Positions 17,304 through 26,110 are shown, numbered from the stretch's first letter. The stretch: 64,000 nt of DNA from CAYSQW01 sp964433135 (GCA_964433135.1 CAYSQW010000008.1:1-64000), one strand, 5' to 3'. Translations and numbers: made by a program. Notes: a model not told the origin generated them from the sequence alone.

Positions 17304-18623
17304 TCAGACCGTGAACCAGTCCTGTTCGCGGAGCTTCTTCCGATCGAAGGTCATACATTCATCGATAGAGGAAACGCTGGTCGTGGTATAGATCAAGCGT
17401 TCAAGAAAATCCGGAGAACGCCGGATGCCTTCTCCGATGTTCAACAGAACGATGTCGCCGTTCCTGATGTGGCCTTCTTCCAGGGATTTGAAATATCCTC
17501 CCACCGCGATGGCGGCCGCCGGTCCGATGCGAACCGACGATTCGTAGGCGACCAGGCGGGCGACATTGGGGGTTTTGGATTCCTCATAAGAGATGATCTC
17601 TCCACCGCTTTCTCGAACCAGCGGGGCCAGGACCGGATAGGTTTTGGGGTATCCGGTGGCCAACGTGGGGATCATGGTCTCTGGATCATGATAGATCGGG
17701 TATGATTTTTCCCAGCCTTCGGGGAACTCATTGGCTTTGGCGGTCCGCCACGCATCGGCCATGGGGCGGCACTTTCCCGACTGAACCATGATGAACCGGG
17801 GAATGGATTTGAAAAGATCCAGCTTATCCAACTCATTGCATCCTTTCACGATCCCCAGCGGTCCCGTGCCTCCGCTGAGCGCTTGGATGTATACCGTAGG
17901 AAAGTCTTTCAATAGGCGCAGCCACTCGTAGACCATGGTCTTCTTGGCTTCGATCCGCATCGGATCGAAGTTGCCGGCGGCCAGGGGAAAATCGAATTTC
18001 TGAGAGAATTCCAGCGCCATTTCCTTGGCTCGGGTGTAATCGCCGGCAACACGAAAAACCTTCTGCCCGAAACACCCGATCTCCGCCTCTTGAGAATGGG
18101 AAGAGTTCTGGGGGATGAAAGCGTAGAGCGAAGCTCCGGCGGCCGTGAGGTACCGGGAATAGGCTACTCCGATGTTTCCCGTGCTGGAAACCACGTAGTT
18201 CCGTATGCCGGTCTCTTTTAAGACGCTGGCGACCACGGACCCGGCCAGATCCTTAAAAGTGCCGGTCGCATAATTGTCGTCATGTCGATGCGCGTAAACC
18301 TGACAATCGATGTTGTGTCGATCCCGGGCGTAGCGCTCCATGAAGTGCCAGCGGTCGATGGGGACGATCCCCTCGCCGGCCGTTATGATGTTGTCTTTTT
18401 TATTGAGGGGCAGGAAGTCGAAGTAATACCACAATCCGACCGGTTGGGAGAATTTGCTGTCGATCAGATCCCGAAGATGGGATTTTTTTTCGTTGTATAT
18501 GACATCGGCCTGGTTGCTCCCGCACTCCGGACAGCGCTGGGCCGATTCAAACCATTGCGCGAAGCTTTCGACCTTGAACCCGCAGAGCGTACACTTCAGA
18601 TAAAATTTTTTATTTTTTTTCAT
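17304..18623 (-). CDS. Threonine synthase-like PLP enzyme (candidate cysteate synthase-type paralogue)
   Basis: 439 aa. The start at 18623 is set by AGGAG 5 nt upstream; the frame is open further upstream but out of register with any known start. An N-terminal zinc ribbon (CTLCGF at ~11-16, CPECGS at ~31-36) is as in bacterial/plant threonine synthases. The PLP lysine is in YATGTFKDLAGSVVAS and the phosphate loop in STGNIGVAYS. The motif reads FKDLA rather than the usual threonine-synthase FKDR, so substrate specificity may differ. It overlaps the APS reductase gene by 14 bp. Archaeal cysteate synthase is a threonine-synthase paralogue that uses sulfite, the product of that neighbour. Confidence 0.75.
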   Translation of the reverse strand: MKKNKKFYLKCTLCGFKVESFAQWFESAQRCPECGSNQADVIYNEKKSHLRDLIDSKFSQPVGLWYYFDFLPLNKKDNIITAGEGIVPIDRWHFMERYARDRHNIDCQVYAHRHDDNYATGTFKDLAGSVVASVLKETGIRNYVVSSTGNIGVAYSRYLTAAGASLYAFIPQNSSHSQEAEIGCFGQKVFRVAGDYTRAKEMALEFSQKFDFPLAAGNFDPMRIEAKKTMVYEWLRLLKDFPTVYIQALSGGTGPLGIVKGCNELDKLDLFKSIPRFIMVQSGKCRPMADAWRTAKANEFPEGWEKSYPIYHDPETMIPTLATGYPKTYPVLAPLVRESGGEIISYEESKTPNVARLVAYESSVRIGPAAAIAVGGYFKSLEEGHIRNGDIVLLNIGEGIRRSPDFLERLIYTTTSVSSIDECMTFDRKKLREQDWFTV

Positions 18624-19359
18624 GGAGTTCTCCTTTTTGTTTTTTTGGGGCGGTCTTTCCTTCATGCAGCCCGAGGTGAATACCGCACTCGCGCTTGTCG
18701 GAGCTTTTCCATCGCCCGGCCCTTTCCCCGTTTTCAAAATCGTTTTTCGACGTACACTGGGGGGGAAAACAGCCGATCGATGTGTATCCCTGATCGTACA
18801 GCGGGTGGTAGGGGAGCTCATGCTTCAGTGTGTATTTCCAGACATATTTCCATGTCCAGTTGATGAGCGGGTGGATACGCAGATGACCGCTCTCATCCCG
18901 CATGAACACCTTGTGGTCGGCTCGGGAAGCGCTTTGATCCCTCCGGAGCGCCGAGATCCAGTGGGAGACGCCGCTTCGTTCTTTGGCGGTTTTGATCGGG
19001 AGGACCTTGTTGATCCGGCAGCAGAGGTCGGGGTCCTTTTTATAGAGCTGACGACCGTATTTGGATTCGGCCTCGCTGCGGCTGATATCGGGTCGGATCG
19101 TTCGCAGCGACAGTCTGAAATCCTTGCAGATCTTATCCTTGAATTCCAGCGTTTCCGGAAAATGATATCCGGTGTCTATGAAATAGACCGGGATGTCCGG
19201 ATTGAGCCGATGCAGGATATCGAGAAGAACGACGCCGGATACTTGAAATGAAGATGTGAGCGCCAAATCGGGTGCTAATTCCTGGAGGCACCATTCCAGG
19301 ATCTCCCGGGTTTCCGTTTCCAGAAACCGGGCATTTAATTTATCGACCTCGTAAGGCAT
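18610..19359 (-). CDS. cysH: Phosphoadenylyl/adenylyl-sulfate reductase-like protein
   Basis: 249 aa from ATG 19359 (an AGGAGG lies 13 nt upstream; a GTG at 19386 would swallow it). PP-loop fold: LALTSSFQVSGVVLLD, VYFIDTGYHFPETLEF, and basic RPDISRSEAESKYG. The Fe-S cysteine pair DLCCRINKVLP is as in assimilatory APS reductases, as is the C-terminal catalytic Cys in KRECGIHL. The second Fe-S pair, normally CxxC, reads GCFPPQCTS, i.e. C-x4-C. It reduces activated sulfate to sulfite. It is the first gene of a two-gene operon with its own promoter. Confidence 0.85.
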   Translation of the reverse strand: MPYEVDKLNARFLETETREILEWCLQELAPDLALTSSFQVSGVVLLDILHRLNPDIPVYFIDTGYHFPETLEFKDKICKDFRLSLRTIRPDISRSEAESKYGRQLYKKDPDLCCRINKVLPIKTAKERSGVSHWISALRRDQSASRADHKVFMRDESGHLRIHPLINWTWKYVWKYTLKHELPYHPLYDQGYTSIGCFPPQCTSKNDFENGERAGRWKSSDKRECGIHLGLHEGKTAPKKQKGELHEKK

Positions 19360-19466
19360 GGTCTTTCCGAGTACCTCCTGATCCACTTACGGCGTGCGGG
19401 TCTTTCTTTCCATCCTAAACTCGAATCCACATCCGCGGATATCGAAAAATCTCCGGATTTTTCAGA

Positions 19467-19496
19467 TTTATATCATTTTTTTGGGGGAGAGGTCAA
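19467..19496 (-). promoter_or_regulatory. Promoter of the cysH operon
   Basis: Minus strand: TTGACC (19496-19491), 18-bp spacer, TATAAA (19472-19467). The region just downstream contains GAAAAATC-N4-GATTTTTC (19444-19463), an 8-bp dyad at the expected transcription start, and ATCCGCGGAT (19432-19441); either could be an operator. Confidence 0.6.
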
Positions 19497-19556
19497 ACGA
19501 GGTCCGGGTTTTCCGTCAGGGATCAAAGCAGGAGTTCGAGACCTTCCGAGACGGAT

Positions 19557-20018
19557 TCAAACCAGGATGCGGCGCTCCTCCTTGACGACATTGAGGACGA
19601 CGTGGGTTACCGACCGGGCCACATTCTTCATCGAAAGAACGGTTTTGATGAACTGGTTGAGGTCGTCTCGGTCTTTGAAATACCCGACAAGCAGGGAATC
19701 CCACTCGCCGGTGAGGTCGTAGACCGCGATCACCCTGGAATCCTTCGCGATCCTTTCCTGGGTTTCCAGGAGCTTCCCCTGAGAGATACGCAGCTCGATA
19801 ACGGCGATCAGATGGACATCGAAAGCTTCCGGATCGACGACCGGAATATACCCTTTGATAATACCGGATTCTTCAAGTTTTTTGATCCGCTGGATCACGC
19901 CGGTTACCGAAGCCCCCGTCTCTTTGGCGACCTCGCGAAAGCTTTTGCGGGCATTCCGGTTCAAAACCCGTAGGATGGCCCGGTCTATATCGTCCGTCGT
20001 GTTCCCCCTTATTGTCAT
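19557..20018 (-). CDS. Lrp/AsnC-family transcriptional regulator
   Basis: 153 aa. The start at 20018 is chosen for GGGAG 7 nt upstream. The N-terminal winged helix-turn-helix is TDDIDRAILRVLNRNARKSF with recognition helix SVTGVIQRIKKLEESGII; the C-terminal RAM/effector domain is at ~70-150 (VIAVYDLTGEWDSLLVGYF). It binds DNA as an oligomer in response to amino acids. It is divergent from glutamine synthetase with two dyads between, so it probably controls that gene and itself. Confidence 0.92.
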   Translation of the reverse strand: MTIRGNTTDDIDRAILRVLNRNARKSFREVAKETGASVTGVIQRIKKLEESGIIKGYIPVVDPEAFDVHLIAVIELRISQGKLLETQERIAKDSRVIAVYDLTGEWDSLLVGYFKDRDDLNQFIKTVLSMKNVARSVTHVVLNVVKEERRILV

Positions 20019-20043
20019 ATAAAAGCTCCCTTTTAGATGTAAA

Positions 20044-20062
20044 TTCACTTTAAAGCAGTGAA
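20044..20062. promoter_or_regulatory. Candidate Lrp operator, dyad 1
   Basis: TTCACT-N7-AGTGAA (20044-20049, 20057-20062), perfect 6-bp arms, between the divergent Lrp and glutamine-synthetase genes. Confidence 0.4.
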
Positions 20063-20066
20063 ATAG

Positions 20067-20094
20067 TTGACATATGTCATATATTATAGATAAT
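20067..20094 (+). promoter_or_regulatory. Glutamine synthetase promoter with overlapping palindrome
   Basis: TTGACA (20067-20072), 16-bp spacer, GATAAT (20089-20094). A perfect 12-bp palindrome TGACATATGTCA (20068-20079) covers the -35 box, a likely repressor site. This promoter argues against starts at 20074 or 20098. Confidence 0.6.
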
Positions 20095-20175
20095 TATATG
20101 ATAAAAGGCAATATGGGTTTTTCGCGTGCATGCGGAAAATATCTGATGGATAAATACGGCATCGAAGGAGGAGGC

Positions 20176-21582
20176 ATGTTTTCCGATGGCCCGGCGGCGG
20201 TAAAGGCATTTGGGTATTCCGAGGAGAATGAGGTTTTGGATGCGGTCAACAATCCTGAGAACGGCATCGAATTCATCCGCATCCTGTTTCCGGATATCTT
20301 GGGCCGACAGATGGATTTCACCATTCCCGGAAGCGAACTCAGGCATGCCTTCCGTGACGGCAAAGGATTCGACGGCTCGTCGGTGGAAGGGTTTGTGCGG
20401 ATCGAAGAGAGCGACCTGGTCATTAAGCCCGAAGCGAAAACCTTTCGGCTTCTGCCGTGGATATACCATGGGTTTGAAGACCATGTCTCCTGGAGAGAAG
20501 GCGTCATGTTCGGAGATATCTTGATGCCCGACGAATCGCCTTATGAGGGCGATTCCCGCTATATCCTCAAACGGATACTGCAGCGGGGGCGCCGTGATTT
20601 CGGGATTGATGACATCAAAGTCGGCCCGGAGCTGGAGTTTTTTCTTTTTCCGGGCGCGCGGGAAGCCGTTCCCTTGGATGAAGGAGGGTATTTTTTCGGA
20701 GGGAGGCACGGGGAGATCAGAAAAGAGATCCAGCTGCTCTTGAGAAAAATGGGGATCGAGTCCGAGTATGATCATCATGAAGTGGCTTCTGGGCAGCACG
20801 AGATCGATCTCAAGTACCTGGATGCGCTCGAAATGGCGGATATCGGGATGATCTTTCGCTACATGGTTCGTAAAGTAGGGCGTATGCACGGCCTGCACGC
20901 CACGTTCATGCCCAAACCGCTCAACGGTCACAACGGCAGCGGCATGCATGTTCACCAATCGCTTTGGAAGCAGGGTAAGAACGTGTTTTTCGATAAAAAC
21001 GACCCCTATCACCTCTCGGCGGAAGCCCGGCATTACATCGCCGGACTTTTGCAGCATGCTCAGGAGATATCGGCCGTGCTCTGCCAATGGGTCAATTCGT
21101 ACAAACGTCTGATCGAAGGCTATGAAGCTCCGGTGTATATCGCATGGGGCCAGAAAAACCGCTCCGCTTACGTAAGGGTACCGGAGTATCTTCCGGGCAG
21201 GGAGCATGCCACACGGATTGAAATCCGGTCTCCGGACCCGGCCTGCAATCTCTACCTGGCCTTTGCGGTCATGTTTACGGCGGGGTTGGAGGGGATCAAA
21301 AACCGCACGGCGCTTCCTCCGCCGACGGAAGAAAACATTTATGCCATGAGCAATTCACGGCAAAGGAAGCTCAACATCCGCACCCTTCCTTCAAGCCTTG
21401 AAAAAGCCCTCAATAGCATGCGGAAGAGTTCGCTCCTCCAAGAAACCCTGGGGGAACATGTGTTTGCGAAATTCCTCGATAATAAGAAGTGGGAAATCGA
21501 AGAATATAAAAAACGAGTATCGAGCGAGTTTGAAAAGCAGGTCAGCGATTATGAAATCGAAACCTACCTGCCGGTTCTTTAA
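20176..21582 (+). CDS. glnA: Glutamine synthetase, type I
   Basis: 468 aa from ATG 20176, chosen because GAAGGAGG lies just upstream and the earlier in-frame ATGs fall in the promoter. The beta-grasp N-domain contains DGSSVEGF. The catalytic domain has KVGPELEFFLF, EVASGQHEIDL, TFMPKPLNGHNGSGMHVHQS, NSYKRLIEGYEAP and RIEIRSPDPACN. It forms glutamine from glutamate, ammonia and ATP as a dodecamer. The C-terminal part (ENIYAMSNSRQRK) resembles the GSI-alpha form that is feedback-regulated rather than adenylylated (inference). Control by the divergent Lrp is likely. Confidence 0.95.
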   Translation: MFSDGPAAVKAFGYSEENEVLDAVNNPENGIEFIRILFPDILGRQMDFTIPGSELRHAFRDGKGFDGSSVEGFVRIEESDLVIKPEAKTFRLLPWIYHGFEDHVSWREGVMFGDILMPDESPYEGDSRYILKRILQRGRRDFGIDDIKVGPELEFFLFPGAREAVPLDEGGYFFGGRHGEIRKEIQLLLRKMGIESEYDHHEVASGQHEIDLKYLDALEMADIGMIFRYMVRKVGRMHGLHATFMPKPLNGHNGSGMHVHQSLWKQGKNVFFDKNDPYHLSAEARHYIAGLLQHAQEISAVLCQWVNSYKRLIEGYEAPVYIAWGQKNRSAYVRVPEYLPGREHATRIEIRSPDPACNLYLAFAVMFTAGLEGIKNRTALPPPTEENIYAMSNSRQRKLNIRTLPSSLEKALNSMRKSSLLQETLGEHVFAKFLDNKKWEIEEYKKRVSSEFEKQVSDYEIETYLPVL

Positions 21583-21585
21583 TCC

Positions 21586-23523
21586 TCAGCGGACCTTTGA
21601 GCCGGGAGGAAGGTCTTCGCTGTAAAACGGGATCACCGCTCGGCCGTTTATATCGGCGGCCAGTATCATGCCCTGGGATTCGACCCCCCGGATCACCGCC
21701 GGTTTGAGATTGGCGATGATGGTCAGTTTCTTCCCGACCAGGTTTTGTGGATCATATTCCTGGGCGATTCCCGCGACCAGCTGTCTTTTTTCCGTGCCGA
21801 GATCGACCTCGAGCCGGAGCAGCTTGTCGGCGCCTTCCACTTTTTCGGCCTTCAGGATTTCGGCGACTCTGAGGTCGAGCCGCTTGAATTCATCGAATGT
21901 GATCTGTTCCATTTTCTCCTCCTTCTTGATCGCCGCGGGGCGGCTTTCCGCTTCCTCTTTGAGGAACTCTTTCAGAGAAACCCGGGGAAAAAGAGGCGCG
22001 GGGACCCGTACTTTGCGGTTCGGATCGTAATCCTCGAATCGCAGCTCGCCGTATGCGGTCGCGGTCAGAGGCTCGGTTTCTCCCAGATTACTCCAGAGCG
22101 TCTCGCACGACTCCGGCATGACGGGATAGATCAGGTAAGCGGCGGCCCGGAGGGCGGCGGCGGCCTGAGCAAGGATCCGTCCCAGGCGCGGGCGCTGCGC
22201 GGGATCTTTGGCGATCTTCCAGGGCTCATTTTCGGTCAGGTACCTGTTCACTCGTCTTATATATCCCCAGATATCTTCCAGCGCCCGATTGACGGCGTAT
22301 CCCTCATAGTGAGCGAAAACCTTTTCCTTGAGCGGATGGAAGGCCAGACGCAGCTCCCGGTCCTTCTCCAGCTCTTCCCCGGGCGTTTCGATGCGTCCGT
22401 CGAAATAATTCCCGATCATCGTCAGGGTTCTTTGGGCAAGGTTTCCCAGATCGTTGGCCAGATCCGAATTGACGCGGTGAATGAAGCCTTCGTGCGAAAA
22501 ATTTCCGTCCAGTCCGATGGGGATCTCGCGCAGCAGGAAATAGCGCAGGGGATCGGTGCCGAATGTGTTGAGGATGACGTGCGGATCGAGGACGTTTCCC
22601 CGGGATTTTGACATTTTGGTTTTGTCTTTGAGCCACCATCCGTGACCGTATACGGTCCGGGGAAGCTCCAGACCGGCCGCCAAAAGAAAGGCCGGCCAAT
22701 ACACGGCATGGAAACGAAGGATGTCCTTGCCGATGAGTTGGACGGTCGGCGGCCAGAATCTCCGCATGCGCTCCTCATTCCAGCCGTAGCCGATGGCGGT
22801 CAGGTAATTGTGCAGGGCATCGAACCAGACGTAAATGGAATGATCGGGATCGTCGGGGACGGTGATGCCCCATTTAACCGTTGTGCGCGTGATGCTCAGG
22901 TCTTTGAGGCCGCCTTTTACGAAACTGACGACTTCATTCATCCGGCTGACGGGGCGTACGAATTCCGGATTGTCCCGGTAGAAATCGAGAAGGCGCTGTT
23001 GGTAGGAAGAAAGCCGGAAGAAATAGCATTCTTCCGATACTTCGTGAGCGTGGTTCTCACAATCCGGGCAGATCTTGTATCCTTCCGCTTCCAGCGGCAC
23101 GTCCTCCGAGAGGAAATTTTCGCAGGAGACGCAGTAATAACCCTTGTAGATATCTTTATAGATATCGCCTTTGTCCTTCAGGATTTGGAATATCTTCCGT
23201 ACGCCTTTTTCATGAACGGATTCGGTCGTGCGGATGAAATAATCGTAGTCGATGTTCAGTTTTTCCCAGAGGTGCTTGAATCGGAGCACGACCTTGTCCG
23301 CCAGCTCGATCGGCTGCATGTTTTTTTCGGCCGCTGATTTTTCCACTTTCTGCCCGTGCTCATCGGTTCCGGTCAGAAAGAAAACGTCGCAGCCGTTCAG
23401 CTTCTTGAACCGGCTGAGGGCGTCGGCGATGATCGTGGTGTACGCGTGCCCTATATGGGGAATGTCGTTGACATAGTATATCGGCGTGGTGATGTAAAAA
23501 TGGGGTTTAGAGTTCTCGGCCAC
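21586..23523 (-). CDS. metG: Methionyl-tRNA synthetase
   Basis: 645 aa; GTG start with AGGAGG 8 nt upstream. HIGH-type motif IPHIGHAY near residue 18; a single knuckle CVSC...CPDC zinc site at ~125-150; KMSKSRGN loop at ~300; an alpha-helical anticodon domain; and a C-terminal tRNA-binding (Trbp111/EMAP-like) domain at ~540-645 (EQITFDEFKRLDLRVAEIL). Charges tRNAMet. It overlaps the folE stop by 17 bp and is the last gene of the sir2-larC-folE-metG run. Confidence 0.97.
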   Translation of the reverse strand: MAENSKPHFYITTPIYYVNDIPHIGHAYTTIIADALSRFKKLNGCDVFFLTGTDEHGQKVEKSAAEKNMQPIELADKVVLRFKHLWEKLNIDYDYFIRTTESVHEKGVRKIFQILKDKGDIYKDIYKGYYCVSCENFLSEDVPLEAEGYKICPDCENHAHEVSEECYFFRLSSYQQRLLDFYRDNPEFVRPVSRMNEVVSFVKGGLKDLSITRTTVKWGITVPDDPDHSIYVWFDALHNYLTAIGYGWNEERMRRFWPPTVQLIGKDILRFHAVYWPAFLLAAGLELPRTVYGHGWWLKDKTKMSKSRGNVLDPHVILNTFGTDPLRYFLLREIPIGLDGNFSHEGFIHRVNSDLANDLGNLAQRTLTMIGNYFDGRIETPGEELEKDRELRLAFHPLKEKVFAHYEGYAVNRALEDIWGYIRRVNRYLTENEPWKIAKDPAQRPRLGRILAQAAAALRAAAYLIYPVMPESCETLWSNLGETEPLTATAYGELRFEDYDPNRKVRVPAPLFPRVSLKEFLKEEAESRPAAIKKEEKMEQITFDEFKRLDLRVAEILKAEKVEGADKLLRLEVDLGTEKRQLVAGIAQEYDPQNLVGKKLTIIANLKPAVIRGVESQGMILAADINGRAVIPFYSEDLPPGSKVR

Positions 23524-24088
23524 CGGATAATCCTCCTCTGATCAAAATCATGGCTTCGGTGCGCGTGGCGCTGCTGGTGCGGAAAGACCCTCGAACCGCG
23601 GATGTGACGGTCAGGGATTTGGCTTTTTTGACGCCGATCATGGACATGCACATGTGCTCCGCTTCGATGACCACCATGACGCCCAGGGGATCGAGCTCCT
23701 GGGCGATCGTATCGGCGATCTGTTTGGTCAGGCGTTCCTGAACCTGGAGCCGGCGCGCATAGACTTCCACGACGCTGGCGATTTTGCTGAGGCCGACGAT
23801 GCGGCCGTCTTTCGGAATGTAGGCGACATGAGCTACTCCGGCAAAGGGGAGCAGGTGATGTTCACAGACCGAATACAGGGGAATATTCTTGATGAGCACC
23901 ATCTCGTCATGGTACTCGCCTTCGATGACCTTGAGGTGTTTTGCCGGATCTTCCAGCGTTCCTCCCAGGATCTCTTTATACATGCAGGCGACGCGGGTAG
24001 GGGTTCTTTTCAACCCCGGCCGCCCCGGATCGTCTCCGATTCCTTCCAGAATGAGCCTGACCCCCTTCTCTATTTTTGCGTAGTCCAC
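23507..24088 (-). CDS. folE: GTP cyclohydrolase I
   Basis: 193 aa from a GTG at 24088 preceded by GGAGG at 8 nt; the longer frame (24142) lacks any ribosome site and adds a non-conserved N-terminus. Zinc and catalytic residues are in YSVCEHHLLPFAG and EAEHMCMSMIGVKKA; further family motifs are GLKRTPTRVA and VYARRLQVQERLT. It converts GTP to dihydroneopterin triphosphate for folate (or to feed 7-deazaguanine synthesis; queA is also in this window). Confidence 0.95.
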   Translation of the reverse strand: MDYAKIEKGVRLILEGIGDDPGRPGLKRTPTRVACMYKEILGGTLEDPAKHLKVIEGEYHDEMVLIKNIPLYSVCEHHLLPFAGVAHVAYIPKDGRIVGLSKIASVVEVYARRLQVQERLTKQIADTIAQELDPLGVMVVIEAEHMCMSMIGVKKAKSLTVTSAVRGSFRTSSATRTEAMILIRGGLSGGREL

Positions 24089-24164
24089 TTTCTTCTCCTC
24101 CGGGCATTCAACGCTGTGTGTTCTTTTCATGAGGGCACACATGAAGCCGCGCGCTTGGTCGGTG

Positions 24165-25343
24165 TTACCGGTTTCGTTTCGAAAACGATTGGTTAACCAG
24201 TTCGATGATGTTTTTAACCGGCATCTTCATTTTTTCAGCCAGACGCCGGCAGTCGCGAAATTCGGGCTGGATGTTAACGGGAACGCCGTTTAAAAAAGCC
24301 ACTTTTACGTTCACGGATTCTCCCATGACCTCGACCGTTTCCATCTTTCGATCCAGGACACGGCGGCCCACGGGAAAAACACGAACTCCGATGGACGTCG
24401 TTTCGCGGAATATCTTATCGACCAGGCTGTCTATTGTAGCAGTCTCGGCCAGCACGGTCAATTTTGTGGCCAGCCGGTTTTTCTTCATGACAATCGGCGT
24501 TAAAAAGATATCCAGGGCGCCCAATGCCAGGACCTGTTCGAAAAGATGTCCCAGAACCTGAGGATTGGCGTCATCTATGTTGGCTTCGATCTGATAGATT
24601 TGTCTTTCCGGTACGGAGCTATCCATCCGTCCCAGGAAGGCGCGCAGAATATTGGGGAAATTCTCGATCTCGCGCCCCCCGGCGCCGTATCCGATCCGAT
24701 CGTATGTGATCTCGGGAAAGGAGACGAATCGTTCCGCCAGGGTCGAGATAATGGCGGCTCCCGTGGGCGTAACCAGTTCCTCTTCGGCCCAGGCGGCGTA
24801 AACCGGGACGCCCTTCAACAGCTCTGCGACCGCGGGTGGAGGAACGGGCAGGGTCCCATGAGCGGCTTTCACCCAGCCCCGACCCAGGTTCATGGGGGCG
24901 GCCGCCACGGTGGAAACACCCAGCTCTTCGGCAAGATAGCAGCTGCCGACGATATCGACGATGGCGTCGTCGGCCCCGGCTTCATGCAGATGCGTTTCGT
25001 GAAATTCCTTTCCATGGACGTGGGATTCGGCGGTGAACAGGCGTTTGAATATCGCCAGGGCTTTTTCACGAACCTTCGGTGAGAAGGAACTTCCGGAAAT
25101 AAGCTGTTCGATATCCGTCCAGCGCCGGTGGATGTGGTGCCGCGTATGTTTTACGTGAACATCGACCTTCAGTCCGCGCAGCGACGAGCGTTGGACATCG
25201 TGTATGTCGATCTCTACCGGCAGTTTCAGCTTCGAGATCCGCTCTTTAAACCGGTCGGGTGCAACGCCCAGGTCCAGCAGCGCCCCCAGGATCATGTCGC
25301 CGCTGATGCCGACGGACGTGTCGAAGTAAAGGAAATTCATCAT
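24165..25343 (-). CDS. larC: Nickel-pincer cofactor biosynthesis protein LarC (single ORF)
   Basis: 392 aa. N-terminal YFDTSVGISGDMILGALLDLG is the LarC signature; further ETHLHEAGADDAIVDIVG, GTLPVPPPAVAELL, EELVTPTGAAI and NIDDANPQVLGHLFE. LarC inserts Ni using CTP in the cofactor of lactate racemase-type enzymes. In Lactobacillus plantarum it is made by frameshifting between two ORFs; here one ORF suffices. No larA, larB or larE is in the window. It starts 3 bp after sir2 with GAGG upstream. Confidence 0.93.
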   Translation of the reverse strand: MMNFLYFDTSVGISGDMILGALLDLGVAPDRFKERISKLKLPVEIDIHDVQRSSLRGLKVDVHVKHTRHHIHRRWTDIEQLISGSSFSPKVREKALAIFKRLFTAESHVHGKEFHETHLHEAGADDAIVDIVGSCYLAEELGVSTVAAAPMNLGRGWVKAAHGTLPVPPPAVAELLKGVPVYAAWAEEELVTPTGAAIISTLAERFVSFPEITYDRIGYGAGGREIENFPNILRAFLGRMDSSVPERQIYQIEANIDDANPQVLGHLFEQVLALGALDIFLTPIVMKKNRLATKLTVLAETATIDSLVDKIFRETTSIGVRVFPVGRRVLDRKMETVEVMGESVNVKVAFLNGVPVNIQPEFRDCRRLAEKMKMPVKNIIELVNQSFSKRNR

Positions 25344-25345
25344 GA

Positions 25346-26110
25346 TTAATCCTCGGTTTCAGCGAAGTATTGTTCCAGCCGGCGGTCGAGGATGGGGAGA
25401 ATCTCTCCCGCTTTTCCTCGAAAGGAATAATCGACGAAATCACTCAGGGGCGTCGTTTGCGGATTGATCTCGACCAGGGTCGCGCCGGCATGGGCGGCGG
25501 CCAGGGGAAGCGAGGCCGCGGGCTGGACCACGGCGGAGGTCCCCACGACAAACAGCACCTCACAGTTCGAACAGGCTGTGGAGGCTTCCTCCAGTACTTT
25601 CATGTCCAGCGATTCTCCGAACCAGACTACGTGCGGCCGGAGAAGGGCGCCGCAGGCCGCGCAGAGCGGGGGGATCCGTTTAAGCGGAGACTCATGCTGA
25701 TCGGTCACCGTCCCCTCGGCGGTACAGCGCATTTTCCAGATATTTCCGTGCAGTTCGACGATGCCCCGGGAACCGGCTTTTTGATGAAGGCCGTCGATGT
25801 TCTGCGTTACCAGAGTGAAATCGGGAAACAGCTTCTCCCATTTGGCAATGACGAGGTGCCCGGGATTAGGCGATTTTTTGGCTATCAATTCACGGCGCCA
25901 GTCATACCATTCCCAAACCAGTTTGGGGTCACTTTGGAACGCCGTCATGGTGGCCAGTTCTTCGGCCTTGAATTGCTTCCATAATCCTCCCTCGCCGCGG
26001 AACGTGGGGATTTCCGATTCGGCGGAGATCCCGGCGCCGGTGAGAAAAGATACGCTTCGGGCGCGGGCCAACAGATGGATTAACTGATTGATATCCTTGC
26101 TGTTATCCAT
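25346..26110 (-). CDS. Sir2-family NAD-dependent protein deacylase (class III-like)
   Basis: 254 aa from ATG 26110 with AAGGA upstream. Rossmann motif FLTGAGISAESEIPTFRG, QNIDGLHQKAG and catalytic His in IVELHGN; zinc site with a single Cys (MRCTAEG) then CAACG, as in E. coli CobB; GTSAVVQPAASLP. The pair Tyr-x-x-Arg in WYDWRREL matches the class III (SIRT5-like) motif that binds acidic acyl groups, so desuccinylase activity is likely (inference). First gene of the four-gene run to metG. Confidence 0.93.
   Translation of the reverse strand: MDNSKDINQLIHLLARARSVSFLTGAGISAESEIPTFRGEGGLWKQFKAEELATMTAFQSDPKLVWEWYDWRRELIAKKSPNPGHLVIAKWEKLFPDFTLVTQNIDGLHQKAGSRGIVELHGNIWKMRCTAEGTVTDQHESPLKRIPPLCAACGALLRPHVVWFGESLDMKVLEEASTACSNCEVLFVVGTSAVVQPAASLPLAAAHAGATLVEINPQTTPLSDFVDYSFRGKAGEILPILDRRLEQYFAETED

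Noticed and set aside
20077..21207. Long antisense open frame in glutamine synthetase
   Set aside because: Shadow of a conserved enzyme; no recognisable protein.
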